Positions 22,491-33,178 of a stretch of 64,000 bases of DNA are shown one piece after another; the stretch's first letter is position 1, and each line of letters begins with the position of its first letter. Source of the DNA: Schistosoma haematobium (Eukaryota; Platyhelminthes; Trematoda; Strigeidida; Schistosomatidae); NCBI RefSeq assembly GCF_000699445.3, contig NC_067195.1, positions 82,020,569-82,084,568 on the forward strand, given 5' to 3'. The notes under the pieces are model-generated. The model did no database searches. It saw nothing but the letters and a program-made list of their open reading frames with translations, and had not been told where the DNA came from. The position numbers and the translations under genes were made by a program.

Positions 22491-23090
22491 GCGCTCACTA
22501 GTGACTGACTTCAAGAGGTATTTCCTGGAGTTCTAATGAAAAGCTGTTGTGATGTGAGCTACTTATATACACAGAAAGCAGTTGGTATGAATATACAGGA
22601 ACAATTAAATCTGAGATGATTAACTGATATTTGCAAAAGAGACAGGGAAGTTTGAGACAGTGGATTGATATATTCGCAAATTAAGTATTTACCGTATGGT
22701 TTTCCGATTTTAGTTAGATATTCTTTGATTTCGTTTTCAAATACTTCCGTTGTCCTCACCTGTGTTCTCCATCACTACATCGTTACCAGTGGTGTTCAAC
22801 CGGGTCTGTTGTGAGATTGTTACTCACTGAAGATTATAATGGATGTGTCGCTCGATTTCGTGGATTGGTTGAAGTTAACCATTAACACCATTTGATGAAG
22901 GTCGGCTCAGTGGTCTAGAGGTTAAGTGTTCGTGCGTGAGACCGATAGGTTCTGAGTTCGAATCTCGTGAGTTGGGATCGTGGATGCGCAGTGCTGAGGA
23001 GTCCCGTACTAAGATGAAACGGCGGTCGAGTGCTTGTAGGTTTTCCATATTTGTCTTGCTTTAATTGACTCGTGAACTCAACTATTAAAT
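22491..23090 (+). repeat. HH-SINE, right arm, split by a family D insertion
   Basis: The head starts at GCTCACTAGTGACTGACTTC, is interrupted at about 22548, resumes at about 22788 (CCAGTGGTGTTCAACCGGG) and runs through the tRNA-like part (GGCTCAGTGGTCTAGAGG; B-box GAGTTCGAATCTC) to the tail. The ribozyme is the variant type: core CTGAGGA and GAAA kept, stem II GTCC against AAGAT, and the site followed by GAGTGC. Confidence 0.85.
22549..22787 (+). repeat. Family D repeat inserted inside an HH-SINE
   Basis: TGTGATGTGAGCTACTTATA at one end and GTGTTCTCCATCACTACA at the other match the ends of the other family D copies. Inner landmarks are ACAGGAACAAT, GATATTCGCAAATTAAGTA and TTTAGTTAGATATTCT. 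About 50 bases of the usual left part are missing. Its function is unknown. Confidence 0.8.
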
Positions 23091-23129
23091 TGGACAATTA
23101 TCTGACCCGTAAATTATTGTCACCATTAT

Positions 23130-23312
23130 TTTATTTCCTTACCGTTTGATTATCGCGTAATAGTCCCAAATCAATTTATGATACAATCTTTTCTATCCTT
23201 CTATAGACATATATTTTCCAAATAACTATAAACACGAATGTACAGCTTAAGTAAATGATTTCATCGAGAAGAAAAATTTGCTTCGCTGAATTCTCTTTGT
23301 TTTTATTCAATG
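23130..23312 (-). repeat. PLE LTR-like repeat, right inverted copy
   Basis: It is complementary to 21645-21783 over about 140 bases (CTTCGCTGAATTCTCTTTG, AGACATATATTTTCCAAATA, TTTATGATACAATCTTTTC). Confidence 0.7.
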
Positions 23313-23370
23313 ACACATTGGATTACTTCAATTATACATATATCTATTACTTAAGTAAGTCTATAATCAA

Positions 23371-23527
23371 TAATCGCAGCGATTGAAATTTAAAATAATT
23401 TCAACGTTTTGTCCAGTATACTTTTCTGGACTTCTTCAAGGGTAACAATTCAGTCAAGTTTACTGGACAAAATGGTGGAATTATTTAAATTTCAATCGCT
23501 AAGATTATTTCAAATATAATAAGTTGA
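23371..23527. repeat. Family H inverted-repeat element (MITE-like)
   Basis: Terminal parts GCGATTGAAATTTAAAATAA and TTATTTAAATTTCAATCGC are inverted copies. Internally GTCCAG...CTGGAC pairs, adjacent to GAAGAAGT. A second copy lies at 24690-24893. Confidence 0.65.
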
Positions 23528-23756
23528 ATACACTGATTTTACACTCAGAGATTGTGAATCGTACCTTAGAAACCATATACGTTGATGTGAATACTAGTAA
23601 CTATGGTAAAATACCATCTTCTATTCCACTAGTTTTAGCTAATAATAAAGAACAAACAAACAACGGATTATATTTTTGTCGATTTCTATAGTCTTTATTT
23701 AAATATTTAATCATTCATTGATTATTATCATAAAGTGGTTATGTGCATATTATAGT

Positions 23757-23872
23757 AATTTACTAGTTGAGTTCATGAGTCAATTAAAATTAGACCAACA
23801 TGGAAAATCTGAACGCACTGAACGGCCGTTTCATCCTATAGTGTAAGACTCCTCAACACCGCTTATCCACGA
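23757..23872 (-). repeat. HH-SINE fragment (tail and ribozyme zone)
   Basis: The tail and hammerhead zone are present, but the ribozyme is altered (minus strand TTGAGGA, GATGAAAC). The copy stops at the ATCCACGATC stretch just before the tRNA-like part. Confidence 0.7.
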
Positions 23873-24299
23873 TCAATATTATCACAGAAAATTAAAAACA
23901 CTTAACAATTTTATAATATACTAAATGACATTTATCAATTCTGAATGAGCTTTATGCATTTAGAAAAAAACAATTGAAACATTTATCATTGTATTTAATT
24001 ACCTTTTAAATTTATGGATTCGAAACAACAACAACAACAAAAAAGGTTACTAATGTTAAGTGAATTAATATCCAATATGGATAAATGTTAAAATTATAAA
24101 ATTAATTCTCTTGTTCATGTATCCAACGTTCCTTTCTAAGAGATAAAAAAGAATGTTTGTCTGATTTAAGATATTTATTCTATTTGTGTTTTTAAAATAC
24201 TAAAATCTCCCTCTATACAATTTTATAATTTGAAATTGGAAATGTTTTACTGTTTTTTTTGTTTTTTGTTTTTTGTTTTTGGAATTTAAATCGTATTTA

Positions 24300-24690
24300 C
24301 GATTGGCGGCCTGTTTGAGCATCTGGGCTACCTGTTCCTGCCATCTAGATATTTCAACAAGTTATCTATTTTTGTTTGTTTTAATATATCATTATGTCTA
24401 TTAATCGCATAAGCTATCCTGATGCATTTCTGAAAAGTGTACAACCATTCGTTGTCAAAGTTACAAAAAGTCCAATAAGAGATAATGTGGTTGCTGGCAA
24501 TACACAACGAAAAGAATGCACATTATCCAGATGTTCATTTACTGGACTGCTAACATCTAACTGGCGATCACTCAATATTTATCGTCAGGACCAACCAAGA
24601 AGAAAGAAACGAAAACCTGTTGAAATACTTTGTGCTGAGAATTCTATATTGTACCAAAAATATGATATTGAATAAAGCTAATAATAATAA
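24300..24690 (+). repeat. Family E repeat with a 93-codon open frame
   Basis: This segment recurs in minus orientation at 27985-28350 with the same ends: GCCTGTTTGAGCATCTGGGC on the left, and TATTGAATAAAGC followed by an AAT-repeat tail on the right. The copy here has an open frame 24394-24675 starting MSINRISYPDAFLKS and ending with a basic stretch PRRKKRKP and EILCAENSILYQKYDIE; the other copy is frameshifted. An AATAAA followed by a simple-sequence tail suggests a retroposed 3' end (LINE tail or retrocopy). I recognise no domain and infer no function. It is more likely repeat than gene. Confidence 0.6.
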
Positions 24691-24893
24691 TTATTATTAT
24701 ATGTGAAAATTATTATTAGAAATAATCTCAGTGATTGAAATTAGAATAATTCCAACGTTTCGTCCAGCTAATTTATCTGGACTTCTTCACGGTAATAATC
24801 AAAATCAAAACCATCAAAGAAATATAGAGCTTATTCAAAATTCCAATCGCTGAGATTATTTCAAATATAATTTTCACATATAATAACTTCTCT
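24690..24893. repeat. Family H inverted-repeat element, second copy
   Basis: The ends TATTATATGTGAAAATTATT and AATTTTCACATATAATA are inverted copies, with inner arms AATAATCTCAGTGATTG and CAATCGCTGAGATTATT. The interior on the minus strand reads TGAAGAAGTCCAG, a loop, then CTGGACGAAACGTT. Confidence 0.7.
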
Positions 24894-25124
24894 TTACTTG
24901 GCACCCAATTTCTGTCGAACCATTCATTCTAATCTCGACAAATATTCGTATAAATTAAATAAACAATGTTTAAACGAATGTTCAAACAAAATTAGAAATG
25001 ATCAGTTTTACTAATGAATTTTTAAATATCATGGTTTTATTGTGTCTATTGAATAGTCTGTAAAAGTATAATATAAAGATGAACTTTATATAACTGCAAT
25101 GAATTTCCAGTTAATTTCTAGCTA

Positions 25125-25345
25125 ATCAGAAAACATGAAGTTCAACAAAGGGATCTCTTTACAACGAATTTATTATCAAACTGAATAATCGTATATAAAT
25201 ATCAAATTTTTTGTCAAAGTACTAGTTCCGTAAGAAAATGTGAACAGGAATAACCAAGATGATGTAATGGATGGATTACAATAATAGATTACATAATATG
25301 AATAACAACAATAGACTTAGTAAGTTATTAGTAAGTTTGTTAAAG
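25125..25345 (+). repeat. PLE LTR-like repeat (second type), left copy
   Basis: AAAGGGATCTCTTTACAACG, AGTACTAGTTCCGTAAGAAA, GGAATAACCAAGATGATG and TGAATAACAACAATAGA all recur inverted at 25755-25952. Confidence 0.75.
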
Positions 25346-25399
25346 GAAGGCAGTTAGGAGTTTTCTACTTGAATACTTAATCGACTGTAATCATTCTAC

Positions 25400-25566
25400 G
25401 GATCTACAATTTGATTTTAAGATTGTATATATGATTCGTTTAAATCTACCTAGATTTCTTCGTATCCAACTCTTAAAAATAGCCGAAGCTTTTAACATCC
25501 ATGACCTCAAGCCACAACTATACGTACAAAAGAAGAATGTTCTATCGTTATCATCATATTGGCCTT
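25400..25566 (+). pseudogene. Penelope-like element: endonuclease C-terminal remnant
   Basis: Between two inverted LTR-like repeats, the + strand reads FDFKIVYMIRLNLPRF, IQLLKIAEAFNIHDLKPQLY, VQKKNVLSLSSYWP and stops. This matches the order F-K-I-Y, L-IAEA--I---KP-L-VQK and a terminal L--W/P block of PLE endonuclease C-termini. The RT and GIY-YIG catalytic parts are missing. The whole structure spans only about 830 bp (25125-25952). Confidence 0.72.
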
Positions 25567-25754
25567 AAATTATTATTATTATTATTATTACTTCATTTCT
25601 CCCTTTACTTATGTCACATATTCTTATTATTTTATTCATAATTGCTCATGATATCACTTTATTTATATTTTACACCTCCATGACCTTTAACGACCTTTAA
25701 ATATTGTAACGAAGACGTTTTAGTGATCTTACTACATTCACGTTATAATTCGTT

Positions 25755-25952
25755 ACTAACCTACTAAATCTATTGTTATTATTCATATTACGTAATATAG
25801 TATTATCATCCTTCAATTGCGTCATCTTGGTTATTCGTGTTCACATTTCCTCACGGAACTAGTACTTTAACAAAAACATTATATATATATACGATAGTAC
25901 ACCTTCATAATAAATTCGTTGAAAAGAGATCCCTTCGTTGAACATCGTGTCA
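25755..25952 (-). repeat. PLE LTR-like repeat, right inverted copy
   Basis: It is complementary to 25125-25345, for example TCTATTGTTATTATTCATAT, GTCATCTTGGTTATTC, TCACGGAACTAGTACTTTA and AAAAGAGATCCCTTCGTTGA. Confidence 0.75.
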
Positions 25953-26644
25953 TTAATTTTTAATGCTTAAATGGAAATTCTCTGTTAATAATCAGAAAAC
26001 GAATTTTATAAATGGATAGTTTATAGAAAGGAGAATAATAATATTGTAAAGTATAAACCGATTTTACACAATTAATAGCTTTTACAGGTTAATCTATTGG
26101 CTAATTGAGAAAATAATGTTACAACCTCGTTCTAATGGATATAGATTGCCCATCTTTTCAAACTCTTAATAGGATTGAAACAAAGATTCAGAAGTCATAT
26201 CACTGTTTTGATTAGAGTTAGGTGTTTAGAGTTACAGGGTTAACATTTTCATCATAAATTGATATGTTCTATAGTAAAATGATTGAATTACTGCCGTTAA
26301 GAAATAATAGAGATACATTTTGATTACTTCGTTCTTTAAATTTAGTACCACCAGGTTGATGTTTGCTTCGGATTTAGGATTTGAATTAACATTATGAGTT
26401 AGTGTAGATTTACCTGTTAGATTTAACTTACAGATATACGATTAAGTATTTCATTCATTGCACACCATCTATTTTAATCTATGACTATAATAAATAAATT
26501 TTTGCAATTATTTTAAACGTTCTAAGAAGTCTACAGTTCATTACACTTGATATTTGAACATAAAATGAATATTTTCTGTTATGATTGACTTGTCTCTAGG
26601 ATATAATTTTACCAAATAGTTAAATCTCATTAAAATAACACACT

Positions 26645-26940
26645 CATAACTATGTGGTGCGTGCTACTTATATTGATATAAGTAGTATATCATGCGAGTC
26701 AGGAATGTAATGTCTGGCAGCAGAAGATGGGGAAGATCAAGAAAGAAAGAGCGGGAATAGAAAGCAATTAGTATGGAAATACAAGAACAATGAAGTTCAA
26801 GACAATTATTGAACATTTTGCAAATTAAGTATTATAGTATGATTTTTCTATTTTACCAAGTAACTCTGTAATGTTGTGCTGAATATAATTCGATTGTCCC
26901 AACCCGTGTTCTGTTCACTACAACTATTTCAGTAGCATAT
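26645..26940 (+). repeat. Family D repeat
   Basis: A full-length-looking copy starts GTGGTGCGTGCTACTTATAT with the small palindrome TACTTATATTGATATAAGTA. It continues GGCAGCAGAAGATGGGGAAG, GAACAATGAAGT, TTTGCAAATTAAGTA and ends CGTGTTCTGTTCACTACAA. Its ends (TTGTAGTGA-like and TCACTACAA) suggest very short terminal inverted repeats. Origin and function are unknown. Confidence 0.75.
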
Positions 26941-27423
26941 TCATATCAATTGTCAGGATTCAACCTAAATTAGAACCAACCTTTAAGTGAATACCAAGGG
27001 TTCTTTTTTAAAAAAATCTCTCAATCATTTGTATATACAAACATGTGTGTCTTTTGATAAGTTTTGCCCAAATGAATTCCTAATACTACTTCCAATAACA
27101 TATACAAATCATTAAGTTTTCATTTCCAGTTTATCACCCAAAAGTTGATTATACACTGAATTCATTTCATATTAATAACAAAAATGATTTTCCTAATGAA
27201 TAATATCTAACAGAATATTTATTTATTTACAAATAGGGAAAACTATCACACACACATACATATTAGATTGTAAATCTTTTTGTTTAGGTTAGTAGTTTGA
27301 AAATAAATATTGGTTCCATATTGTTTCTCACTTTATGGAATTAAATCAATTGTAAAATTAAGGATATGTGCTTATCCAAGCACACATATACACAAAAGTA
27401 AACAAATACAAAATTAAATAAAT

Positions 27424-27475
27424 ATATTTATCAATAGTTGAGATCATGAGTCAGTTGAAACTAGATCAACATGGA
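27424..27475 (-). repeat. HH-SINE tail fragment, left arm
   Basis: TCAATAGTTGAGATCATGAG and AACTAGATCAACATGGA are the minus-strand tail, fused directly to the plus-strand unit that follows. Confidence 0.7.
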
Positions 27476-27477
27476 TG

Positions 27478-27918
27478 ACTATTGAAATGACTAAAATTTC
27501 CACAAAAACCCCTTCTGATAGTAATCAGTATGTGCTCACTGGTGACTAGCTTCAAGAAGTATTTCATGGAGTTCTAGTGAAAAGTAGTGATTAGTCGAGT
27601 TCAAACAGGTCTGTTATGAGATAGTTACTCACTGAAGATTATGATGGATGTGTCACTCAGTTTCATGGATTGGTTGAAGTTAAACATTAACACCGTTTGA
27701 TGACGGTCGGCTCAGTGGTCTAGAGGTTAATTGTTCGTGCGTGAGATCGATAGGTCTTGGGTTCGAATCTCGCTAGGCGGGATCATGGATGCGTACTGCT
27801 GAGGAGTCCCGTACTAAGATGAAACGGCCGTCGAGTGCTTTGAGGTTTTCCATGTTTGTTTAGCTTAAATTGACTCATGATTTCAACTATTGAAATGACT
27901 AAAATCTCCACAAAAATC
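27478..27918 (+). repeat. HH-SINE full unit with tail-to-head junction
   Basis: It begins with a tail sequence (ACTATTGAAATGACTAAAAT, then CCACAAAAACCCCTTCTGAT), passes into the head, the tRNA-like part (GGCTCAGTGGTCTAGAGG; B-box GGGTTCGAATCTC), the ribozyme and the same tail again at 27889. The repeat of the tail gives a period of about 408 bp, as in a tandem or multimer. The ribozyme is the variant form also seen at 22.98 and 33.46 kb: core and GAAA intact, stem II weakened, site followed by GAGTGC. Confidence 0.87.
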
Positions 27919-27984
27919 CCTTCTGATACAAATATATATGTATATAAATAATTGTTATTATTACTATTATTATTATTAATGGCT

Positions 27985-28350
27985 TTATTCAATATTATAT
28001 TTTGGGTACATTATGGAGTTCTCAGCACAAAGTATTTCAACAAGTTTCCTTTTTCTTATTTCTTCATCGATCCTTGCGATAAATACTGAGTGTTCGCCGG
28101 TTAGATGTTAGCAGTTCAGGAATCGACATCTGAATAATGTATATTCTTTTTGATGCATATTGCCAGAAATCACGATGTCACTGATTGGGCTCTTTTGTAA
28201 GTTGTACAGATAAATGTCGTAAACTTTTCACAAACGCATCTGAATAGATTATGTGACTAATAGACATAATGTTGTGTTAAAACAAACAAGAAAACAGATA
28301 ACTTGTTGTAATATTCAGATGGCAGGAACAAGTAGTTCAGATATTTAGGC
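27985..28350 (-). repeat. Family E repeat, frameshifted copy
   Basis: The minus strand matches 24300-24690 end to end, including CTGTTTTCTTGTTTGTTTTA, TATGTCTATTAGTCACATAA, GAAATACTTTGTGCTGAGAA and the AAT-rich tail. The open frame is broken, for example TGA after CCCAATCAG. Confidence 0.7.
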
Positions 28351-29812
28351 AGGTCGTCTATCAAGTTAGTGAAAAGTTAATTTAATTTTTTTCACATGGT
28401 TACAAGCTCAAACAACTTGAAGTTGAATAGGACATATTTATAAATGTTAAAACAGAAAGCAAAATAAAATAAATGATATTTACTAACAACTATATCTATC
28501 TTGATATGGTTTCATAGAGTTCAATATTGAATGATAGCGAATCAATGAAACTGTACACTTATATTGGAGAACCAATCCAATTTGTATAAAAGAGAATTTT
28601 AGACCTGAGCTGGGGATTGGAAAAAAAGCCTACACTAATAATCAATCATTTATATAGAAGATACTTTAATGGATGAAGTGTATTTTATTGAGCTACTATT
28701 ATTTGGAAATGACGTTGTAAATGTGTACAATGTTTAAATATTTCAATTTATTTTTATTACCAGTGTGAATTAATAAAAAAAATAATTATGATGTTAGAGA
28801 GAGAGAGGGAGAGATAATCGATAAAAGGCAGAACAAGTTTTTGTCTGATTACTAACCACTTTTCTCTTCACTTTATTATGTCAACTCTATGAAGATTGTT
28901 TACATGCTAATAATATAGAAAATATTTACATTAATCGATTTGTATGAGCTCATATGCCAAAGATATTTTAGTATATAGAATAAAGAGATAATTTAGTGGG
29001 GCCCGTTATTCTGTCGTCATTTAGATCGGACGATGTTGTCGAACGGGCTCTCTAATTTAGTGGCCCAAGATCTGACTCCAATTAGATCGTATGAATGTTT
29101 GTTATTGAAATATATCTGTCGCCTATCCTCGTATATAATCATCGACTTTAATCGCGTTAGTCAATAACGGATTTAGATAAGTCAAATAAGGAGAATGGAA
29201 TTTTGAATACACATATTTTGTATATGAAGCGAATAGAATAGAGAGAAGAGAAACGACGCAGAGTGGAGATGGTTGGTAAGCCATCTTCCATTTAACCAAG
29301 CGTTAATCAATAATTATAGTTACACAAAAGTAAGTTACAGATATGTGATGAGTAATGGGATAAGAAATGTACGCACACCTACGCGCTCATATAAAAACAG
29401 TCAAGATTGATAAGCGAATAAATAACAAGATCAAAATGTGACTCAAGTAGAATGAACAGATTGAGATTGAGCTAGAATAAGGTATATGGGCTTAACATAA
29501 TAGCTGACACTACAATAATTATCAACTATGGAACATAAAACTTTGTACATGTTAAAATTCTATTATATTTTCTTGGAATAATTTCTTATCGGAACTATTG
29601 AAATTTATCATAGAGACTAATTACTTTAAATAGTTTCTTAGTTTAACTTATATGTATATTCATTTGTATATAATGTAGTACGAAAATCTCAGGGATACTT
29701 CAGTTTATCGCATAGTTACATCATTATCTTACTGTTTATCAATCAATGGATTCTTTTAACATAAATTATTTTGTTCTTAGTTTTTATCTCCAACATTTAA
29801 ACTGCAACTCCC

Positions 29813-29865
<53 letters not shown>

Positions 29866-29930
29866 CAGTGTTAATTAAACAACCTTCCATAGTAAATCAT
29901 ACCATAGTACATTTTATTATTTATTTGAAT
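28350..29930. other. AT-rich DNA with an unclassified block near 28990-29500
   Basis: A short direct repeat (TAATTTAGTGG...CCC at about 28991 and 29052) brackets a GC-richer stretch with a possible stem GCCCGTT/GAACGGGC. It could be debris of an LTR element. Simple (CT)n and (TA)n tracts lie at 29814-29862. Confidence 0.3.
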
Positions 29931-29934
29931 GATA

Positions 29935-30245
29935 TTGTGATATGAGCTACTGATATCCACATAAATAGTATATAACAATATTCAGAAATAGAATATATTT
30001 CAATAGGAGATCGAGAAAGAAACAATGGGAACAGAAAGCAATGAATACGAAAATACAGGAACAATAAAATCTAAGATGATGGACTGATATTTACAAAAGA
30101 GACCGTGATGTTTGAGACAATGGATTGATATATTCGCAAATTAATAATTTACTATATGGTTCTCAAATTATAGTGAGATATTCTATAATTTCGTGTTCAT
30201 ATGCATTCGATTGCTCCCAGCTGTGTTTTTGTTCGCTACAATATT
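29935..30245 (+). repeat. Family D repeat
   Basis: Landmarks in order are TGTGATATGAGCTACTGATA, GGAGATCGAGAAAGAAACAA, ACAGGAACAATAAAATC, GATATTCGCAAATTAATAAT and GTGTTTTTGTTCGCTACAA. It shares the AAAGAGAC...GTTTGAGACA(G/A)TGGATTGAT subfamily feature with the 22.6 kb copy. Confidence 0.75.
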
Positions 30246-30689
30246 CGTAATCACTATGTGATTGAATCATTTATATACATAAAATTATTATGAGATGTTT
30301 TCTGAAAGAACAAGTTACAAAATGTCTCGTTTCTACACTTAAATATATGCACAATACTAACTCTTGTTTTTTGATAATATCAATATAGAAATCCAAAGTT
30401 ATTAACATAATTTACTGATTTAATTAACTAAGTATAAGTTGTTAAATAACAACCGTAAGATTTTGTTCAATATTAAATTTGACATTAATTTAAACAAATC
30501 ATGGAATACTATATACTACTTACTAGTAAGAGATATTATCTCTCCAATAAATCACATATTATTGAGTAATAACACAATAATATCAAACCAGTAAAATCAC
30601 AAGAGGAAAGCTTTCTTGTTTTGTTCTTTTTTCATGAATGTCATCATTATTACATTGATTCTGTTTATCACATAAAGAAAAATGTATTT

Positions 30690-30735
30690 GTAGTAGTAGT
30701 AGTAGTAGTTGTTGTTGTTGTTGTTGTTGTTGTTC
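30690..30735. repeat. (GTA)n-(GTT)n microsatellite
   Basis: GTA repeats change to GTT repeats. Confidence 0.9.
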
Positions 30736-30917
30736 TTGATAGATTCAACATATGTTTTAACTTTTTATAAAATATTAATATACTATAATAAACAGTTGTA
30801 TTATGTTAATCCTATTTAGTGTTAACCATAAATAAATCTTATTTAAATAAGAATACTGTTAATTGCATTAAGCTGATTCATCATTTCTTAATCTTATGAA
30901 TTTCAAAACATCCTACA

Positions 30918-31266
30918 GTATTTAATAGTTGAATTCATAAGTCGAATAAAGCTAGATCACTATGGAAAATCTGGAAGTACTGGACGACCATTTTGTCCTA
31001 GTATGGGACACCTCAACAGTGTGCATTCACGATCCCACACCAAAGGGATTCTAACCAAGGACTTTCGATCTCGCACACGAACGCTTAACCTCTAGACCAG
31101 TAAGCTGGCATCCAACGGTGTTAAAGTCTAACTTCAACCGCGCCACCGTCCACCATTGTCTTCAGTGAGTAATTGCCTCACAACAGACCCGTTTGATCAC
31201 TGGTCACTGCTTCTCACTAGAACTTCAGGAAATACCTCTTGAAGCTAGTCACTAGTGAGCAAATGA
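30918..31266 (-). repeat. HH-SINE near full length, ribozyme dead
   Basis: From tail to head; the minus-strand core reads TTGAGGT and GAAA reads AAAA. The end GTCACTAGTGAGCAAATGAT is followed by ATTATTAGAATGGGGTTTGT, a head-to-tail junction with a further tail piece. Confidence 0.85.
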
Positions 31267-31283
31267 TTATTATTAGAATGGGG

Positions 31284-31475
31284 TTTGTGGAGATTGTAGT
31301 AATTTAATAATTGAATTCATGATTTCATATTTTCAGTATGGGTTTTGTGGAGATTTTTAGAAATTTCACAGGTTGAAATCATGAGTCAATTGAAGCTCCT
31401 GGAAGCAGTGCTTCCAGGTTTTCCATGGTGGTCTAGCTTCAATTGACTCATGATTTCAACCTGTGAGATTTCATA
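31284..31475. repeat. HH-SINE tail foldback with nested hairpins
   Basis: After a short tail piece (31284-31325), arms 31361-31397 and 31435-31471 are near-perfect inverted copies (ACAGGTTGAAATCATGAGTC / GACTCATGATTTCAACCTGT). The 37-base spacer itself contains CCTGGAAGC and GCTTCCAGG around AGT. Ribozyme and tRNA-like parts are deleted, leaving two tails joined through their stem I flank. Confidence 0.85.
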
Positions 31476-31497
31476 TTTATTGATTTATTGATTCATC

Positions 31498-31541
<44 letters not shown>
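31498..31541. repeat. (TA)n microsatellite
   Basis: An uninterrupted TA tract follows the foldback. Confidence 0.9.
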
Positions 31542-31545
<4 letters not shown>

Positions 31546-32482
31546 GGATTAGTTTAGATAGTTAAGCACTCGATCACAGTTATCCTCAATTCTCAGAACA
31601 ATACTTCCTATAATAACAATCTTTAGCGAAAATCATCGCTCTCTTTCTCTAGGATGAGATGAGAATGATATCTCAGTAAAACTGTCTTGTGAACAAGTTT
31701 CTCACTAGAGAAAAATATCTAGCAAATATATCTAGTAAAGATCGATATGTCTTTTAAATATTTACGAATAAAATGTAGATTAAGTGGAATATATTGCAAT
31801 ATTTTACAGTTTATGTTTACAATTCCCTATTGTATTCAAATATTTAGTACTGATGAAAACGATTATTATTATTATCATTATTACTATTAATTTCAACTCA
31901 TTTCACCATCTGTATCATAATCACCACGAAACTTCAAAATGTGAAATTCGATCCCACGAGACAGTGCGTTGATACACACGTAGTTAAAACTATCCTCAAC
32001 ATTGCACTAATCATTAGTCCAGTCTTCCTATTTTTGTATCTTACACTTGTTGGTAGAACATACTGAAGAAGACACAGCTCAAAGAACAAAACTCCATCAA
32101 AAATCTTCCTATTTTTAAATATCTGTCATATTTCCAGTTGCATCGATTAAATTTTTGTTTCTTATAACCTGGGGATAAAAGCAATAATATTGATATCGAC
32201 TAAATTAAATGGACACTTTATGTACAGTTTAATAAAAATTATTACAACCAAACAACTACATAATTTATTATTTATCATTTTAGGGATCAAATTCAAGTGT
32301 GGAAATTCGAAATCACATGCTACCAACTGTCCCTTTTTAACTTAAATAAGAAAAACTGGATTTTTATATGATTAACTGTGATTTTATTAAACGAGAAATT
32401 GATGACATTTTTCTTTGGAAATATTCAATTGGATCTGGACAAATAAGCATCCTCTTTTTAATGTTCAGTAAAAATATAATAA

Positions 32483-32826
32483 TTTAATAGTTGAATTCAT
32501 GAGTCAATTAAAGCTAGACAAACATGGAAAACCTGGAAGCACTCGATGGCTGTTTCGTCCTAGTATGGGACTCTTCAGCAGTGCGCACCCACCAACATGC
32601 CTAGCGACCTATCAATCTCGCGCGCGAACGTTTAACCTCTAGACCAACGAGCTGACTGACATCCAACGATGTCAATGTCTAACTTCAATTAATCCACAAA
32701 ATTCAGCAACACATTCATCATTGTCTTCAGTGAGTCACTATCTCACAACAGACCCGGTTGAACTCCACCGGTCACGGCTTCAATTGACTCATGAATTTAA
32801 CTACTATAATATCCACAAAAAACCCC
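32483..32826 (-). repeat. HH-SINE copy plus short inverted tail
   Basis: The minus copy runs to about 32782 (CGGTTGAACTCCACCGGTCA). A plus-strand tail (CTTCAATTGACTCATGAATT, then CCACAAAAAACCCC) follows directly, so the ends are inverted repeats. The ribozyme retains core CTGAAGA, stem II and GAAA, but stem III (ACAGCCAT) has a mismatch and the first stem I pair is lost. Confidence 0.85.
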
Positions 32827-33178
32827 TCTCTGATCATAAAAATCTAATGCCCAGCATTTCTGAGAGTATTTCTATTCATTTGATATGTTGATGCTGTATA
32901 TAAGAGTGTAAATGTCACTGGTTTTATTTGAAGCATTCCAAGAAATCAACACACGCTATTGTGGTATATCCCAACTTCCTGGATGAAAATAACAAGTAAA
33001 TTGTAAATTAGAACTTCAAATGAAATCCTCAATAACAGCTACGATTTTACAAACATCATTCACTGTTCTAATAAATAAAAAAAACACTAGGTGTTGTATA
33101 AACGTTGAAAATTGATCAATAGATGCTTTACAAATTCACGGACATGTACCTTAAATCGACTGACACAAAACTTATTAA

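Noticed and set aside
23405..23500. Functional hammerhead in the family H element
   Set aside because: The invariant first core base is changed in both copies and GAAA is AAAA in this one; reported only as a near-motif.
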